From Whitmania pigra (taxonomy: Eukaryota; Annelida; Clitellata; Hirudinida; Haemopidae): a stretch of 64,000 nucleotides of DNA. The stretch's first letter is position 1, and every line of letters starts with the position of its first letter. The translations under genes were made by a program, and so were the position numbers. The DNA lies in assembly GCA_021613335.1 (NCBI GenBank), contig JAJTWR010000317.1:580001-644000 (forward strand), in the 5' to 3' direction. Below the pieces are notes generated by a model. It was given only the letters and a program-made list of their open reading frames with translations, did no database searches and had not been told where the DNA came from. This document shows, in pieces, positions 35,901 to 48,143 of this stretch.

Positions 35901-37514
35901 GCTTCTTCTCGAATGCCTTCTCTTGAGGAAATGAATTCTGCTGAAGAATTGGAAACGCAGAGAAATGAAGCCAACCAAAAGTGAGTTTGAAAATAAATTG
36001 TTGTCCATTAATTCCATAAATACAACTTTTATGAATGTTGTTAATAATAACATTTTATTCTTATTACTTTATTACGTATTATTGTAACAACGGCTTATTA
36101 TTATAATGCAGGAGTTATTACCAATTGGTCGACAAGCTTACAAATATTGCTCGCAAGGGAAATCTGTAAGTTTATTTATTTATAAAACCAATTCGCCAGT
36201 TCAGTTTGTTGCAAGCAACATTTTGTCATATCATATTTTCTGATCAATTGATATTTGCATGCTATTTAGTTACTGGAGATTCCAGCAAGTCTGCTTCGAG
36301 TTGCTGTCGCTGTTGATCCGACCGGACATTCCGACTCCCTGTTTGACGGTGCAGTTGTTTGTGACAAACATGAACAACACTATGATATCCATTAGGAAGG
36401 TAAGATGTTATCTCTTCTTGTTTAGTAGCTCATTCTCTTTTTCTAGTGCTCACTTACTTGCAACATTAACCCACCCTTGTCCAGATATCAATCCACTCGG
36501 TCTCGGCACTCCTGAAGCAACAGAAGAGACCTCATCTTAAGACTTCCATCGAACCCAATTGCAGCACGCTGCCCTACGGAATCTCGAATTGCATCGAAGG
36601 TGCGAAGCCGGAGGTCGAGAAAGCTCTGCAAACTTCGTTGGAAGAGTTCGACAAGGCCGAGAGCATTCACTCTGCCGGAAGCAAAAAGCACGATTCGTTG
36701 ACCAGGAGCAAGTCTAGGTCGCACGACTTTGCGGAGACTCTCTACCGTCCGCCCCAAAATAACGGGTGGCTGTTCTACTGGAGTAAGGACATCCCAAACA
36801 CTGAGGAGGCTTGGAATGATTTTGTCTTCATCAACAAGACGCACATCGGATACTATGCCTGGCCCAGGTTCGCTTGAACATTTATTTGTTAACTTTATCT
36901 ATTTGATATTATGTCAATGTGTAATATATTTTTAATAATAGTAATAATGATAATTTTATAATATCTAATTATAAAATTAAAATCTGACGTTTTACTTCCT
37001 TCAGACCTCTTATTGCCTACCAGCCACTTTCTGTTCAACCAAAACTCGGTCGCACGAGAGCCGAACTCTCCGACTGCGAGAGACCGATTTATGACGCTTT
37101 CAACAATTCCAGCTTCGTGAACCAGTTCATCAAGTACATATCATTGGAGGAGCACAAAGGAAAGGAGTCGTTCCATCCAAAATATTTCACTTTCTTCAAG
37201 GTGCAGAATTCATCTGTCGTGATTATTGATGAGAACGATGGGGATTGCAGTGATGGCCGTTATGATGACGATGATTAAGATCGACGAGTGTGATTTATAA
37301 TGGTGATGATTGGTCATCCGTTGCAGGGTCTGTTTAGAAACTTCGACACTACAGTCCTATCCCTCCTCAAGGAAGAGGTTGAAACACTGATCTTGAAAGC
37401 AACTCATGAGAACCAGGAATCACATCACAGGTGTGCTGCTGAGATCATTGCAGGCCTTCTCAGGGGCAGCAAGCATTGGACGTTCCCTAAGGTAGCATAC
37501 ATATATTATCTAGT

Positions 37515-37547
<33 letters not shown>

Positions 37548-40500
37548 ATATAATAGTCACAGTTATAGTTTAAAATGTCATAAGTTACTATTTTTAAGTT
37601 GTTAAAAATGCTAAATAATGTTAAATAATAGTCATAGTTATAGTTTAAAATGTCATAAATGACTATTTTTAAGTTGTTAAAAATATTAATTTATGTTAAC
37701 AGAGACAAGAAATGTGGCTCTGGTTGATACCATTGTTGGAAAAAGTCTTGCACAACCTCTCTGTTGAGAATGTCTATGATTGGGGAACTTGTATTGCCAC
37801 AGCATCTGTGAGCTAGCAACGTTAATGGATTTAATGATTTTTATTAATTTTTTGTTTTTAATTTCAAATCAGGAGAATCAGGACCCTCGAAAATTGGCTC
37901 CTCTCTTTGATTTGCTGATGGAGAATCCTTTGAATGAAGTTGGAGGCTCTTTTGGAGATTCGAGGTTTTTGTTTATTTAAATGATGTAATATGATATTAA
38001 TCACTTGAATCAATCATTTATTTAAATGATGTAATATGATATTAATCACTTAATTCATTCATTTATTTAATGATGTAATAAGTTGTTAACGATTTGAATT
38101 AGTTTTTGGAAAGCCTATGTGAATTCTATTTTATAGAATTTAATCGCAACGAGACTGATCAGATAAAATTAAAAGTGTGGTGACAGGGCACTGCCATGTG
38201 AGATGAGCTTAAGTTGCATTGAAATAAAAAAAAAGGATATTTAATTTATTTTATTTGTCACTTTTTTATGAATATTTAATATCTGGTCCACCATTTTAAT
38301 ATCTTCTCAGCCGACTGTACCTTGTCCAAGGCCTGTTGGCTCAACAAGAATGGAGGGTGCCTGAACTGCTTCATAAGTTGCTCACCTTCCTCACTCTGCA
38401 CCTCAAGCATTTGTACAAAAATGTCAGAGACAGAATAGGAAGGTTGTTCTTAAGCAATCAATTCTATTTATTATCAGCTGCTTTGGTTTTTCTATTTCTT
38501 ATTAGCAGCTTTTGCCTGTTTTACCATTAATTAGTGTTTTGGTTTTGCAGTCTTCTAGTGAACATTTTTCTCTTTGACGTCGCCTTCTATGCTGGTTTTC
38601 CCGCTACTCTGAATCCTCGATTGGATGTTTTTCTGGAGCTCGTCATCCCCAAACTTCTCTTGTTGTCGTACCTCGGAGATAAGGCGCCACCAGTGACTAA
38701 TCCAGAAGTCTCTCATCGCGACCAGAAAGAAACCAAACATTCAATTACCGATTCAAGGAAAACGACTCGAACTTTGAGCGTCCCAAAACCGGAAACATTT
38801 CTTGCTTCAGAAGATGTGCAAAAAGGCACAATTAGATTTTTTAAGACTTGTTAGTACAATATCAATGTTTTAAAGATTCTTTTGTTAAGTAAATTAAATA
38901 ATAGGTTTTTGATGCTCCATCTTCAGTCCTCAAAGGTTTACAAGGTGTCTACACCAGAATATGTCAAACTGATCATCCTGATATTTTGAAACTCTTGCCA
39001 GTGGTTAGTGCACTTTTCATACTTATTCCTTTTTTAGTATGTGTGAACATTGTTGACATGTGCACCAGATGGCATCACTGGAGAGCTACACATTGGATGT
39101 TGAGTTAAGTAGGGAGTGCTCACTGACCATGCTAATTATGTCCCAAAGTCTGTTACAAAACTCGATGGTCATTCCGATGTTGGATGCTGTGGAAGAGGTG
39201 AGTAATTTAATGTTGATTTTGTGCATGGTTTTGCATCTAACATTTCATTAATCGGTAGTTGTGATGATTTTTTAATTTTTATTTGGTGGCGTTGTTTTTC
39301 AGACTTCGAGGATGAGCTCCTGGCATGCCAAGTCAGCCATTTTGACTTATCTTCAGAAACTGACATTTGGGAATCTCTTTCTCCTCCAAAAGCCTGAAAT
39401 TATTTCAAGAATCACTTCCTTACTTCTCATCCTGCTGATGGATGATCAGATTGAGGTTGTTTACACTTTGCATATGTTTTATTTTGCGCACAGTCATTCA
39501 GTTTATGGGATGTCCTGAAACTAGTAATTATCAAAGATATCAGATATTCATAATATTCAAATAAGAATTCATGCAAGAAATGCAATTGCAGGGAAAGCCC
39601 CAAAAAGGGTACAATGTAAAATAAAAGATAACTAATGATTAATGTTTAATTAACTTTATTGGTCAAGGTGAAGGCCATTTGTTGTACTCAAAGCTTTGAA
39701 TGTAGTAGAGTCTAGAATATGTGCCAGGAGAAATTCACTTGTCTGAAAATGAAAATTCTGGGAGATACCAACATTTATAGCTTAAAATCATAAAACCAAA
39801 TGCATTAAGAGAATATTTTGTCAGTGGACCTTTGGATGAGATTCAAGACGTAAAACTAGTGAAATTGTTGCCTTTCATTGTATCAGGTGAGGGAATTGGC
39901 AGGTGTGACCCTTAGCGGTCTGTTCCAGTGTGGCTACATAGCTGTGGAAGAGAAGCTACTGGTTTGTTCATTCAGATTTGAATTACATGAGCTTGTGGAT
40001 GTACTTTAATATGATGTGTTTAAATTATAATTTAATTAGCCTGACTTTATGTGGGACAATTTGCAACATAAATCCTAAAGTAAAATGAAAAACTGTTGTT
40101 TTGTTTTTGTATACGTTTGGTGGTTCATTTCACGTTGGTTTTCAATGACAGAAACTGTTCAGGGATTGGAGTTCGGCAAAAATAAGGAGGAGGACCATGA
40201 GTCGCAAGAGCCACGAGGATGTCATCATTCATGGCAAGCCCATCTCACTGTCTTTGACCAGTTCAACTCCGTTCGTCGGCAAATTAAAGCCAGCAGACGA
40301 AGACTTCCAGGACGAGATGAGCATCTTGAAACGTCATGCTGGGGTGATCGGCATATGTGCCTGTGTTGCTGCTTCACCATATGACGTACCTCCATACATG
40401 CCAGAACTACTCGTTGAACTAAGTTATCACCTCAATGATCCACAACCGATACAGGTGAGATCACATGGTTGACAATGATCAATGACAGTGATCAAAATCA

Positions 40501-40748
40501 ATGCATCTATTTTCTTTAACATTGACTTTGATGTTAATGGTATTCAGCGATTGCACAGTTAATAAAGATATTGAATTTATTTAGAGTATAATTAGAGATG
40601 TAATTATTTGAAGATGACGGTCAAGAGAACTTTGGGTGGCTTCAAGAGAACACATCATGAAAGTTGGCACGACCACAAGCAGAAGTTCACGGACGATCAG
40701 CTCGCCATTCTGACAGAGCTTCTGGTGTCTCCAAATTATTACGCTTGA
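26925..40748 (+). CDS. PSME4: Proteasome activator complex subunit 4 (PA200/Blm10), complete
   Basis: A nuclear HEAT-repeat protein that caps the 20S proteasome and promotes peptide and acetyl-histone degradation. 45 exons, about 1990 residues (vertebrate about 1840). Exons: 26925-27169, 27244-27384, 28060-28176, 28282-28326, 28867-29016, 29113-29173, 29256-29330, 29569-29752, 29810-29886, 29970-30028, 30172-30432, 30564-30750, 30935-31024, 31098-31162, 31817-31970, 32324-32422, 32608-32677, 32869-32936, 33053-33268, 33385-33569, 33837-33929, 34039-34097, 34176-34238, 34352-34407, 34518-34616, 34771-34833, 35091-35186, 35269-35403, 35466-35657, 35841-35980, 36112-36165, 36270-36399, 36485-36867, 37005-37200, 37327-37491, 37703-37807, 37873-37964, 38311-38442, 38551-38849, 38927-39003, 39069-39197, 39303-39455, 39887-39961, 40152-40454, 40614-40748. 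Landmarks: [92 protein letters not shown] and the conserved C-terminal YYA that docks on the 20S ring. Exon 33 carries an extra Ser/Lys-rich segment. The 29810 border is the least certain. Confidence 0.95.
28680..28805 (-). mobile_element. tRNA-derived SINE, copy B
   Basis: In PSME4 intron 4. Its reverse complement runs from GTTGGACGAATGGGTTCATT through GTGTTTGAAACCCAGCC (B box) to GCGCCATTGG, matching the copy at 59391. Confidence 0.75.
31231..31814. repeat. 29-bp minisatellite filling PSME4 intron 14
   Basis: About 20 near-identical copies of a 29-bp unit (TTTCCATCGGCATTG then TAAGGCTTGCTATC), with TCTT/TCCT variants and one copy lacking an A. The array ends within two bases of the 3' splice site: the last TATCCTTCC is followed by AG and then exon 15. 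The repeat therefore supplies the pyrimidine tract of that acceptor. Confidence 0.97.
32051..32224. repeat. 20-bp tandem repeat in PSME4 intron 15
   Basis: About nine copies of TATGAAATAAGACTTAATAG with AGT/AAT variants, between exons 15 and 16. Confidence 0.93.
37515..37695. repeat. TG dinucleotide run and a duplicated AT-rich block in PSME4 intron 35
   Basis: A (TG)n run near 37527-37548 is followed by two copies (about 37552-37612 and 37627-37690) of a block containing AGTCATAGTTATAGTTTAAA. Confidence 0.85.
37967..38090. repeat. Direct repeats in PSME4 intron 37
   Basis: Successive copies of a roughly 53-bp AT-rich block with ATGATGTAATATGATATTAA. The third copy is truncated. Confidence 0.8.
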
Positions 40749-41979
40749 TGAATTCTATTACATACTTGAATCATCTATCACATTATGAGGGTTTCAATCC
40801 CATTTTGGCAGGGAAGCTCAGTAATGACTTTCTTTTTCTTTGCTTTTGCTGCACGGTTTTCGTACGCTTGTTTTCATTCTTACATTTCAAACCCAGGCAA
40901 AATGTTTGTGACCATCATTCTTTCTATAGGAAATTGTTGAGTCATTAAACAACAATTTATTTGCTTATTATTTACTCGTTTAGCCATTAGTTTTAATTTC
41001 ATAAATTTATTATTCCTTCATGGTGATTTCCTCTTATGAATTCTACGTTTATTTATTGATTGGCTTTCAAAGTTTGTGCATTCCCCAAAAAACTGCCTTA
41101 AATTATTGCAAGGTATTTTGGCTTAATCAGGCAGTTATTATCTAGGTTCAAACCAGTTCATAAGTCAGCATCAAGAGCAGTCACAAAATAGGGAAATATG
41201 CTTGTGTAGAATGGTAACTTATTTGACGCTATGCGTTGCAAATTATTTATTACTTATTATTTGTCCTCCCAACTTTTCAGCCGAGATCGTCTCTCATGTT
41301 ACTTGTTTTTATCTGCTTTATCGTGTATCTTATGTATCCAAATGAGATGCGAAGGCACTTTTTAGCCGATCCCTGCGAGGGCCCTTCCCGGGCAGTGGAT
41401 TCTGTGTCGCGAACACAACACGTGACTGTTATTGCCGCCGCGAGAAGAATGCGGTAACCCATTCGAAAAACATAAATTCTTATTATGCCCGTTATGTCGT
41501 GTTACGTTAGCGGAACTGGTGGTGATATTAGAACTGCTTTCGTTCAGGTTGTCTTTTGCTGGAGCAAGGCTCCCTTTCGGCCAACAGGTGAGAAAACTAC
41601 GGTTTCGAAAATGAATGAATCTGTGGCAATGGCATAACCTGAAACAAAATTAGTAGCCAAAATATCTTGACTAAAATGTCTCTGACCTGGTCTTGCTGCA
41701 TAAAATAACTCGTCTTAGCCTCATCGACCTGACAAAATATCGTTGTATTGACAGTTTTTTATTAAGGATGTCCTATAGAAACTTATGATTCCAGAAGATT
41801 GTGGCTTAAATTTGTGAGTAATGAGAGTTAGAGGAGTTATTATGATTATTATGTGCAAAAACACACAAGATTCAATATTATTGTCAATTTAATAAATTAT
41901 TAATGTAAACTTTATTGACCTAATAGATGAACTCTGTCCATTATAACTTTAAGATCTAACTAAGCTAAATAAACTTTAG
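40749..41979. other. Stretch 3' of PSME4 with one SINE
   Basis: AT-rich. Apart from the SINE at 41326-41465, no gene or repeat array is supported. Confidence 0.45.
41326..41465 (-). mobile_element. tRNA-derived SINE, copy C
   Basis: Reading inward from TATGTATCCAAATGAG to CGGTAACCCATTCG. Same body and tail as copies A and D, with a GTGTTCGCGACAC B-box region on the minus strand. The most diverged copy in its head. Confidence 0.65.
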
Positions 41980-42228
41980 CCCTCTTTCATCGATGCTAAA
42001 CCAGAGCCTGCTAAGTGTCATATTCACGGTGGACCTTGCATGCCGAAGTTCTGCCTTACCTTTCAAAGCCCCAGGGACGCCTCTACCTTTGGGCATTGGA
42101 TCCGTAATTCCAAGCAAAACTTCTTCGAAAGTACTTCCAGCTGCACTGCCAACTTGGCAGACTCGTTGTCTTCATTGGACACAACGGCATCGGTTGCAAG
42201 CCGCGTCATGACGACCGCGTCGGGAGTA
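41980..42228 (+). other. Exon-like open segment of unknown product
   Basis: From an AG at about 41979 the frame stays open for about 83 codons to TAG, with higher GC than its surroundings and several Cys and His (AKCHIHGGPCMPKFC, TFGHWIRNSK). No conserved partner exon or start codon context is visible and I do not recognise a domain. It could be an orphan exon, a decayed gene or chance. Confidence 0.3.
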
Positions 42229-42815
42229 TAAAGTTTTCTTTCCTTTTGCAGATTGCGAGAAATCCAACCAGGCCTGCGATGATCCGTCTTCATGAGCTGG
42301 TTGTTGTTTGTCTTTTCCTTTGAAAATCATTTTGTTCATTTATAATTACATAGGTTTTGAATAATAAGTGCGAGGATACTCTCAATGAAAGTTAAAAAAG
42401 TGTCACTGAGCTCAATCCCATTCTGGCCGCCCGACTTGTCAATTATATTAGTAATATTAATAACAGGGTATGTTTGCTGGGTTTACGGTGAAGTGGGAAA
42501 AGAAACAAGACACAGAGGACAACTCTCTTCCAAAGTCGGTTTTTGCACCTTGAATGAGGTCTAATGTCAGCTTCTCAATTTTTCGTAGTTTTTTATTAAT
42601 AAAAAGTTTTGAGTCGCTATTCCTATGTTTTCGAGTGGTCGTATTAAAGTTACAATCACAATATTATTCGGCAGATTTTTTACTTAATATAAATTTATTC
42701 TACATGGATTTAAATTTAATAAAAGTCTACTTTCATAGAAAGGGGTAAACAACCCATACGCACGAACAATCTCTGCTATACGATGTACACCAAGCGATGA
42801 GCTTAGGGCGGCAAG

Positions 42816-45800
42816 ATGAATTTTCGAATCTTATCTATTTGCTGCGTGTTTTTATTGTTACTTTTCAATGTTGAATCAAGACTGAATTTCCCAAAGCTGC
42901 TACCCGGCCGGTAAATAATGATTATTAAAGCAAATTATTTCATCTTTGTCGTACAACTTGAGGAGAAGTCCTTTTTTTGCTACAAGCCAAAATTTAGGAG
43001 GGAAACCTTCGTACAACATAAGGAGATAACATTTTTTGCTTCTAAAGTCAGGGGGCCATTGCCCCCCCCACAAATTACATTCCTGACCAAGTAGTTTTGA
43101 TCCTATGCTTAAACCCATGTAAACTATTTCAATGTCGCGTAATGTTTTTTGATTAAGCAAGAATTAGTGCCTATAATTTCTTATATTTCATTTTTTCTCT
43201 GGTCCACATCTAAACATTCAAAAAGCCACCATTAAACCGAGTTTTCATATAATTTTCTCCATTTGCATGCTTATTAATTATTCGTCCATTTTGGACCGCC
43301 AGGAGATCCTCACGAACAGATGTAGCATTGGTTCGTCCATTGGAAATAAGTTCCATTCTAGGACGCTCCAGAAAGGTCATTGTGGAATCTCTTTGGAGGT
43401 TTCAAAAAAGAAAGACTGTTGTCATCTTTGCCGAGGATTCAGGTTATAATTATTCTGCGGACTTAATTATAATAAGACTGTTTTAATCATACCAACAACA
43501 TTAGAATTACCTGTGAGACATACTCGATCAACATTGTTATCATCACTGTTATCAGTCACATGTAAAGAGCTGAGATGTGATTTCATAGTGGACAAGATCC
43601 ACTCCATTAGAATTCAGACCACAACCAAGGAATCGAACACCAATGACTCACCAGAAGAACTCAACCCGGGGGCATACAACAGTAAAGGTGAGAAACTGAA
43701 GATATTCACTAAATGCATTGTTATTATTTTATTATTATTAATTTTATTATTAGCATTATTATGGCTATTATTAGCAGTATTATCAATATTAATATTATAA
43801 TTGTTAGAATAATGTCACATGGCATAATCCTAATGACTACAGCTTTACAAAGATAGGTAAATTCATTATGACCTCATAAATCCATGTGTTAATCTGATAA
43901 TGATCCAAATCATTTGATGTCTAAGTCATTGAATGAATGTCCTGTTAAAACCAGTTAATTTGTTAACACAATGAATTTGCCAATAAACTAAGAAATGTTA
44001 ATAAACAATGCAAGTTTGATTTAATTTTAAAAAAGCACAAAAAAAGATAATTAATTAATTTCCTAATTGGCTTATTAATTTATTAAAACAACTTTAATCT
44101 AATCTAAATCAAGTGTGAATATTTCAAATAATTGCAACACTCCCCAAGTCATTAGGTGATCTGTGGCAATATTGTGGTTATGATTTTCAAACGATATGAA
44201 TGTGATGTCCCACAATACTATAACCGCAACAGGGGATGTCTTCAGCAGCCTTGAAGGTATGGTCTTTAGCTGGAGCATCGCAGCAGATGACAAAGGTGGA
44301 AGTGGAGATGTGCCCACGCCAGACGTGATCTTGAGGTTGTACTTTTGATTATTAATGTTCTTCTTGTTGCTACTATTATTATTGATTATAATATTTTAAA
44401 GTTTATTGTTGAATTTAGGCAGTATTATTAAGTTATGGAATGTTGAATTGCCTGTGATTAAGAGTTAATGCTTTAACATAATTTGAAGAAAGGTATTTTG
44501 GATGTACTGGAATTTTCTCTTTGATCGACAATGGATGCATTCAGACTCCAATCTGAATTCTCAGATATTTGTGCAACTGATAGACTTATGTTGCTCCGAT
44601 ATCCGCAGACAAATTGATGTCAGATGTCTGGTTTGACTAGCCTGGCACATTTGGCTGGATTGATTTCCAGTTCTGTGCGCTCTCTAATTGTTCTATCAGC
44701 CTTTTCATTCCATCATTGGTCGATGGCATTAGTACCAGATGTTAACACCAGATCATTGGTGAATGTGATGTAGTTGAACTTGATCATCAAGCCTCAGCCA
44801 GATTATTATTATTGTTGTTGTTGTTGTTATTATTATTATTATTATTATTGTTGTATTTGTGTATTGAATGCTGGAGAGATAACTTGTAATTGTAATAAGA
44901 CAAGACCACTTTATTAGAACTGAAACTCGCCTGAACACTCTCGCGGCAACTTCGACTCGAAACATAAACAAATTCTGGGTCACATGCAACTAAACGTAGT
45001 CCACAATATTCATGTAGACACAACGATTATTACTAATATTATTATTAGTAACATTATCATTAATATTATTGAGGTTGTTATTATTTTTTTGCATTGCATT
45101 TATTCCAGGTTCATGAAATTTCATGAGTCCTCATTCACTGCACCTCCCCACATAAAGTCCTTAGAAATGCAGAGCAAAAGAGGAAACATGATGCTGGTTG
45201 AAGCTCTGCAAGCGGGCACGGCCGTTGTGTCCGTCAGGCCTGCAGATGAAGTCTACAAGGTTGGTGATAATGATGCTGCTGCTGATGATGATGGTAGTAG
45301 TGGGGGTGATGGAGAGGATTATAGAAATGATGGAGATAGTCATGACAATGACATCATCTCCACAGGACATAGAAGTTCCAGCAGTAAAAATTATGGTGGT
45401 TGAAAACTTCAAACTTACTCCTGGCCTCCTGTACATTTTGCCCCACGGTGAGGTGAAGTTTACGGTAGAACACTTCAAGCAAGGGATAGATTGTGGTTTG
45501 TTTTGAAATTGTTGGTGAAGTCGTGAGCGTAGTTAATATTGTTCATCATTGCCATTCGTGTAGAAAATCATGTAATCATTATCGTTGTGCATCATCATTC
45601 TACCTACAGAAATCGCCATCCCATCAACAACCTACTACCTCGAAGTCGATGACGAGCAGGTTGTCAGTCTTGACCCATCTACCTCAAAGGTGACAGGTGC
45701 ATTGCCCGGATGCACAGAGTTACGGCTGGGGGGACATGGTGAGGAACTTATGTAACTATAACAACTACAACTACAACCTGTTACGACTATAATTGAATAC

Positions 45801-46860
45801 AAATCTTGATTGCTCCGATGAAATGATTTTTTGTTCGCTTCAGATGCTCAAATCACTGACATCTTCGGGGAACCCACTGCCGACATCTACGTTGTCAACC
45901 CCCGTCACACCGGTAGTTTTAATTGGTGTCTCAGTTACTTATTATTATTATTATTATTTATTTATTTACAAATTATCTGTTAATTTCTTGATTGTGCCTG
46001 CAAATGTGTTTTTGAGTGTGTCTTGTCACTTCATTGTATTACTGTTGAAATTTGTTAACAAATAATAACTTATGAATCATAATCGTTAATCAGAGTTCAG
46101 CATCATGCTGAAGGAATTATGGGTGTTAGGGGTTGGAGCTGTCTATTATGTCACTCTTTTGCTCTTCGATGACAGTGGACACAAGATCACAATCTCAGAG
46201 GCATGTGAACCTTTTTTAATAATATTAATTACAATTTTTTATTACCATATAAATCATTATCACTTTTATTATTAGTATCCTAGCATAATATGTAAAAATG
46301 AATTGATGCGTCTATACATACATGCGCTCAATCTTTCTGAACTTTAATCAGAGAATTTGAACTTTAAAACAAGATTAACTTCAGACCTTCTGGAAGTTCT
46401 TTTCTCCTCCAACAATGGGACCTACCACGTTGTCAGGGATGTGTCCAAGGGTTCGGCCAACATCAAGTCACGTTCTGCTGTCAATGATCAAAAAAGTGGG
46501 AGATGTTGCTAATGATAATGATGATTATTATTATGACAATGGTGATGATAATGAGTCTCTATTTGTAAATTTAAGCAAAAAATGTTTTTCCTTAACATGA
46601 GATTTAGCCTTTAAATATATTTTGCTTTCGTTTGCATACAGGATGGAGGAGCCATGGCCTGTGACTTTGTTGAGGGCAAACAGTCCCTGGAAGTCCTTGA
46701 CCCTCTTTTTTTGAACTTTACAGAGTTCATTCCTCGTTGGAGTGGAAACCAAACCATACTTCAATCAACAGTAGATTCAGATGCGTGGAGAATGCATAAG
46801 GGAAACCTCTCTAAAGATCCTCAGATTGCAGGGAACTGCCTGCTATTTTCAAATCTTTAG
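42816..46860 (+). CDS. NUP210: Nuclear pore membrane glycoprotein 210 (gp210), N-terminal part only
   Basis: NUP210 is a single-pass pore-membrane protein of about 1880 residues, mostly lumenal Ig-like repeats. Exons: 42816-42910 (signal peptide ICCVFLLLLFNVES, then RLNFPKLLP), 43303-43442, 43556-43687, 44233-44335, 45109-45259, 45366-45495, 45610-45738, 45844-45912, 46094-46204, 46385-46479 (or 46495), 46642 onward. Family landmarks: KTVVIFAED, LRCDFIVDKIHSI, SSLEGMVFSWSI, KIMVVENFKL, ADIYVVNPRHTG, LWVLGVGAVYYVTLLLFDD and NNGTYHVVRDVSKG. After about 430 residues, at FTEFIPRWSGNQTI, homology ends. The frame runs on to TAG 46858-46860, and the remaining three quarters of the protein, including its membrane anchor, are not in the 1.9 kb before MCM5. 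It is either a truncated gene, a chimera or an assembly join. The exon 10 border is uncertain. Confidence 0.85.
42945..43095. repeat. Imperfect direct repeat in NUP210 intron 1
   Basis: Two blocks of about 60 bp, each starting CGTACAAC and containing TTTTTTGCT, end in a C-run palindrome GGGGGCCATTGCCCCCC. Looks like a transposon end. Confidence 0.5.
44795..44860. repeat. TTG/TTA trinucleotide microsatellite in NUP210
   Basis: Run of TTATTATTGTTGTTG-type triplets in the intron before the 45109 exon. Confidence 0.85.
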
Positions 46861-47361
46861 GCAGTATTTTCTGCATGCATAAGATCATGTAAACAGGTGC
46901 TTAGATTTGCTTGGGATCTTGTTTGCCATTTTATAACACAACGGAAAAAATTTGCAATATCTGCATTATTATCGGGTTTACATTGTGGCCTAAACTATGC
47001 GGTTGAATTCATCTTCAAAGAACTAGGTGATGGTCATGTTCTTTCAGAACACTGCATGATGGAATTTAATCGTGTGATCATTTATGCTATTTCTTTGTCA
47101 TTTTGTGGTTATGGTGCGGCCTTGGCGGGTTACGTTTATAGCCCTTTTGTAAACCATGTTTTAGGAATTTTACCTATCCCGGTCTCGAATTCACCTGAAT
47201 TTATTAGGATGTGGATAATCAAATTGTTAAGTGCAATTTTTGTATTGTGCACGTGGCCATTCATCTATTCACCAACTCATAGCATTGTGAGTTTGAGTTA
47301 TCATTTTGTTTATCTTGGTTTTACTGTTCAAATCCTACCTCGGATGATTAGTTTTCGCTAG
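46861..47361 (+). CDS. Unrecognised multi-membrane-segment ORF, in frame with the NUP210 fragment
   Basis: Open from just after TAG 46858-46860 to TAG 47359-47361, in the same frame as the last NUP210 exon. Its first ATG-type context is poor; a clean acceptor (AAACAG before GTGCTTAG at 46897) makes it more likely an exon than a start. The encoded stretch has about four hydrophobic segments: FAISALLSGLHCGLNYAVEF, VIIYAISLSFCGYGAALAGY, MWIIKLLSAIFVLCTWPFIY and SLSYHFVYLGFTVQIL. I do not recognise the family. If a donor at 46771 (ACA then GTAGAT) is used, the splice to 46897 is in phase and would give a lumenal NUP210 head fused to this membrane module. Confidence 0.45.
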   Translation, partial: AVFSACIRSCKQVLRFAWDLVCHFITQRKKFAISALLSGLHCGLNYAVEFIFKELGDGHVLSEHCMMEFNRVIIYAISLSFCGYGAALAGYVYSPFVNHVLGILPIPVSNSPEFIRMWIIKLLSAIFVLCTWPFIYSPTHSIVSLSYHFVYLGFTVQILPRMISFR

Positions 47362-48140
47362 TTATTAGAAACACTCTAAAATTACCTTCTTCATTTTTCA
47401 ATGATTGCTAGGACACATTATTCTCATTTGATGCTTGTGGCGACGATATTAAATAAAGTCGTAATTGTCATTTGTCGTAATTTGTGTAGTGGGTCCTTAT
47501 AATGAATTTGTTTTACACATTCGTTCTGATAAATACAGCTTCAAAATGTCCTTTGATCATAAAAAAATGTTTTAACAAACCAAAAGATATGATGAGATGG
47601 TTGACCACAAGTAAAAAAAGTGTCTGGATGTCGAGATGACAGCGGAGGAGACGAATCTTCTCTCTGTGGCCTACACTCTATGTCTGGCTTCATAGGGGAT
47701 CATGAGCAACATCAAGCAGAAAAAAGAAAGCAAAGGTGTCAGCTGGCATGTAAGAAACTTACCAAGAAAGGTCATGTCGAAAAGGAGATCTTTGGAAACG
47801 TCCTCTCAGTCCTCGACAAACACCTCATCCTTGCCTCCGTATCTGGGGAATAACGTCTTCTGCAAAGCAGAGGGAGACTATCAGCAGTGCATTGCTGAGC
47901 ACATTACACAGCGACAGGATAAGGACAGCTTGGTTAGGTAGAAGATGGCCAAAGATGTCGCCAACGCAATCCAATAACTAATGGAGAAGGAAGCATTATG
48001 ATGTTGAAAAGAAGAAAAAAAGAAAGGAGTTCCAAACGGATTAAATTAAATTATTCGCATCATTCTACAACTTTCCCTTCGTTAAATTCTTGGGATTTTG
48101 CAAATTAATGATGATTATTAGTATAATTAATTGCGCTTGT
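47362..48140. other. Non-coding or decayed stretch between NUP210 and MCM5
   Basis: A somewhat GC-richer patch at 47620-48000 has two overlapping short open frames (one with SKRRSLETSSQSSTNTSS, Lys/Ser-rich) interrupted by stops. I cannot assign it; a decayed transposon gene is the simplest guess. Confidence 0.35.
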
Positions 48141-48143
48141 TTT

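Noticed and set aside
36488..36844. 118-codon minus-strand open frame
   Set aside because: Antisense of PSME4 exon 33, whose plus reading is conserved and phase-linked to its neighbours.
44753..45023. Asn- and Ile-rich minus-strand frames
   Set aside because: Translation of a TTA/TTG microsatellite.
46201..46204. Third GC-AG donor at GAG then GCATGT in NUP210
   Set aside because: The phase fits the GT four bases later (GTGAAC), which joins correctly to the exon at 46385.
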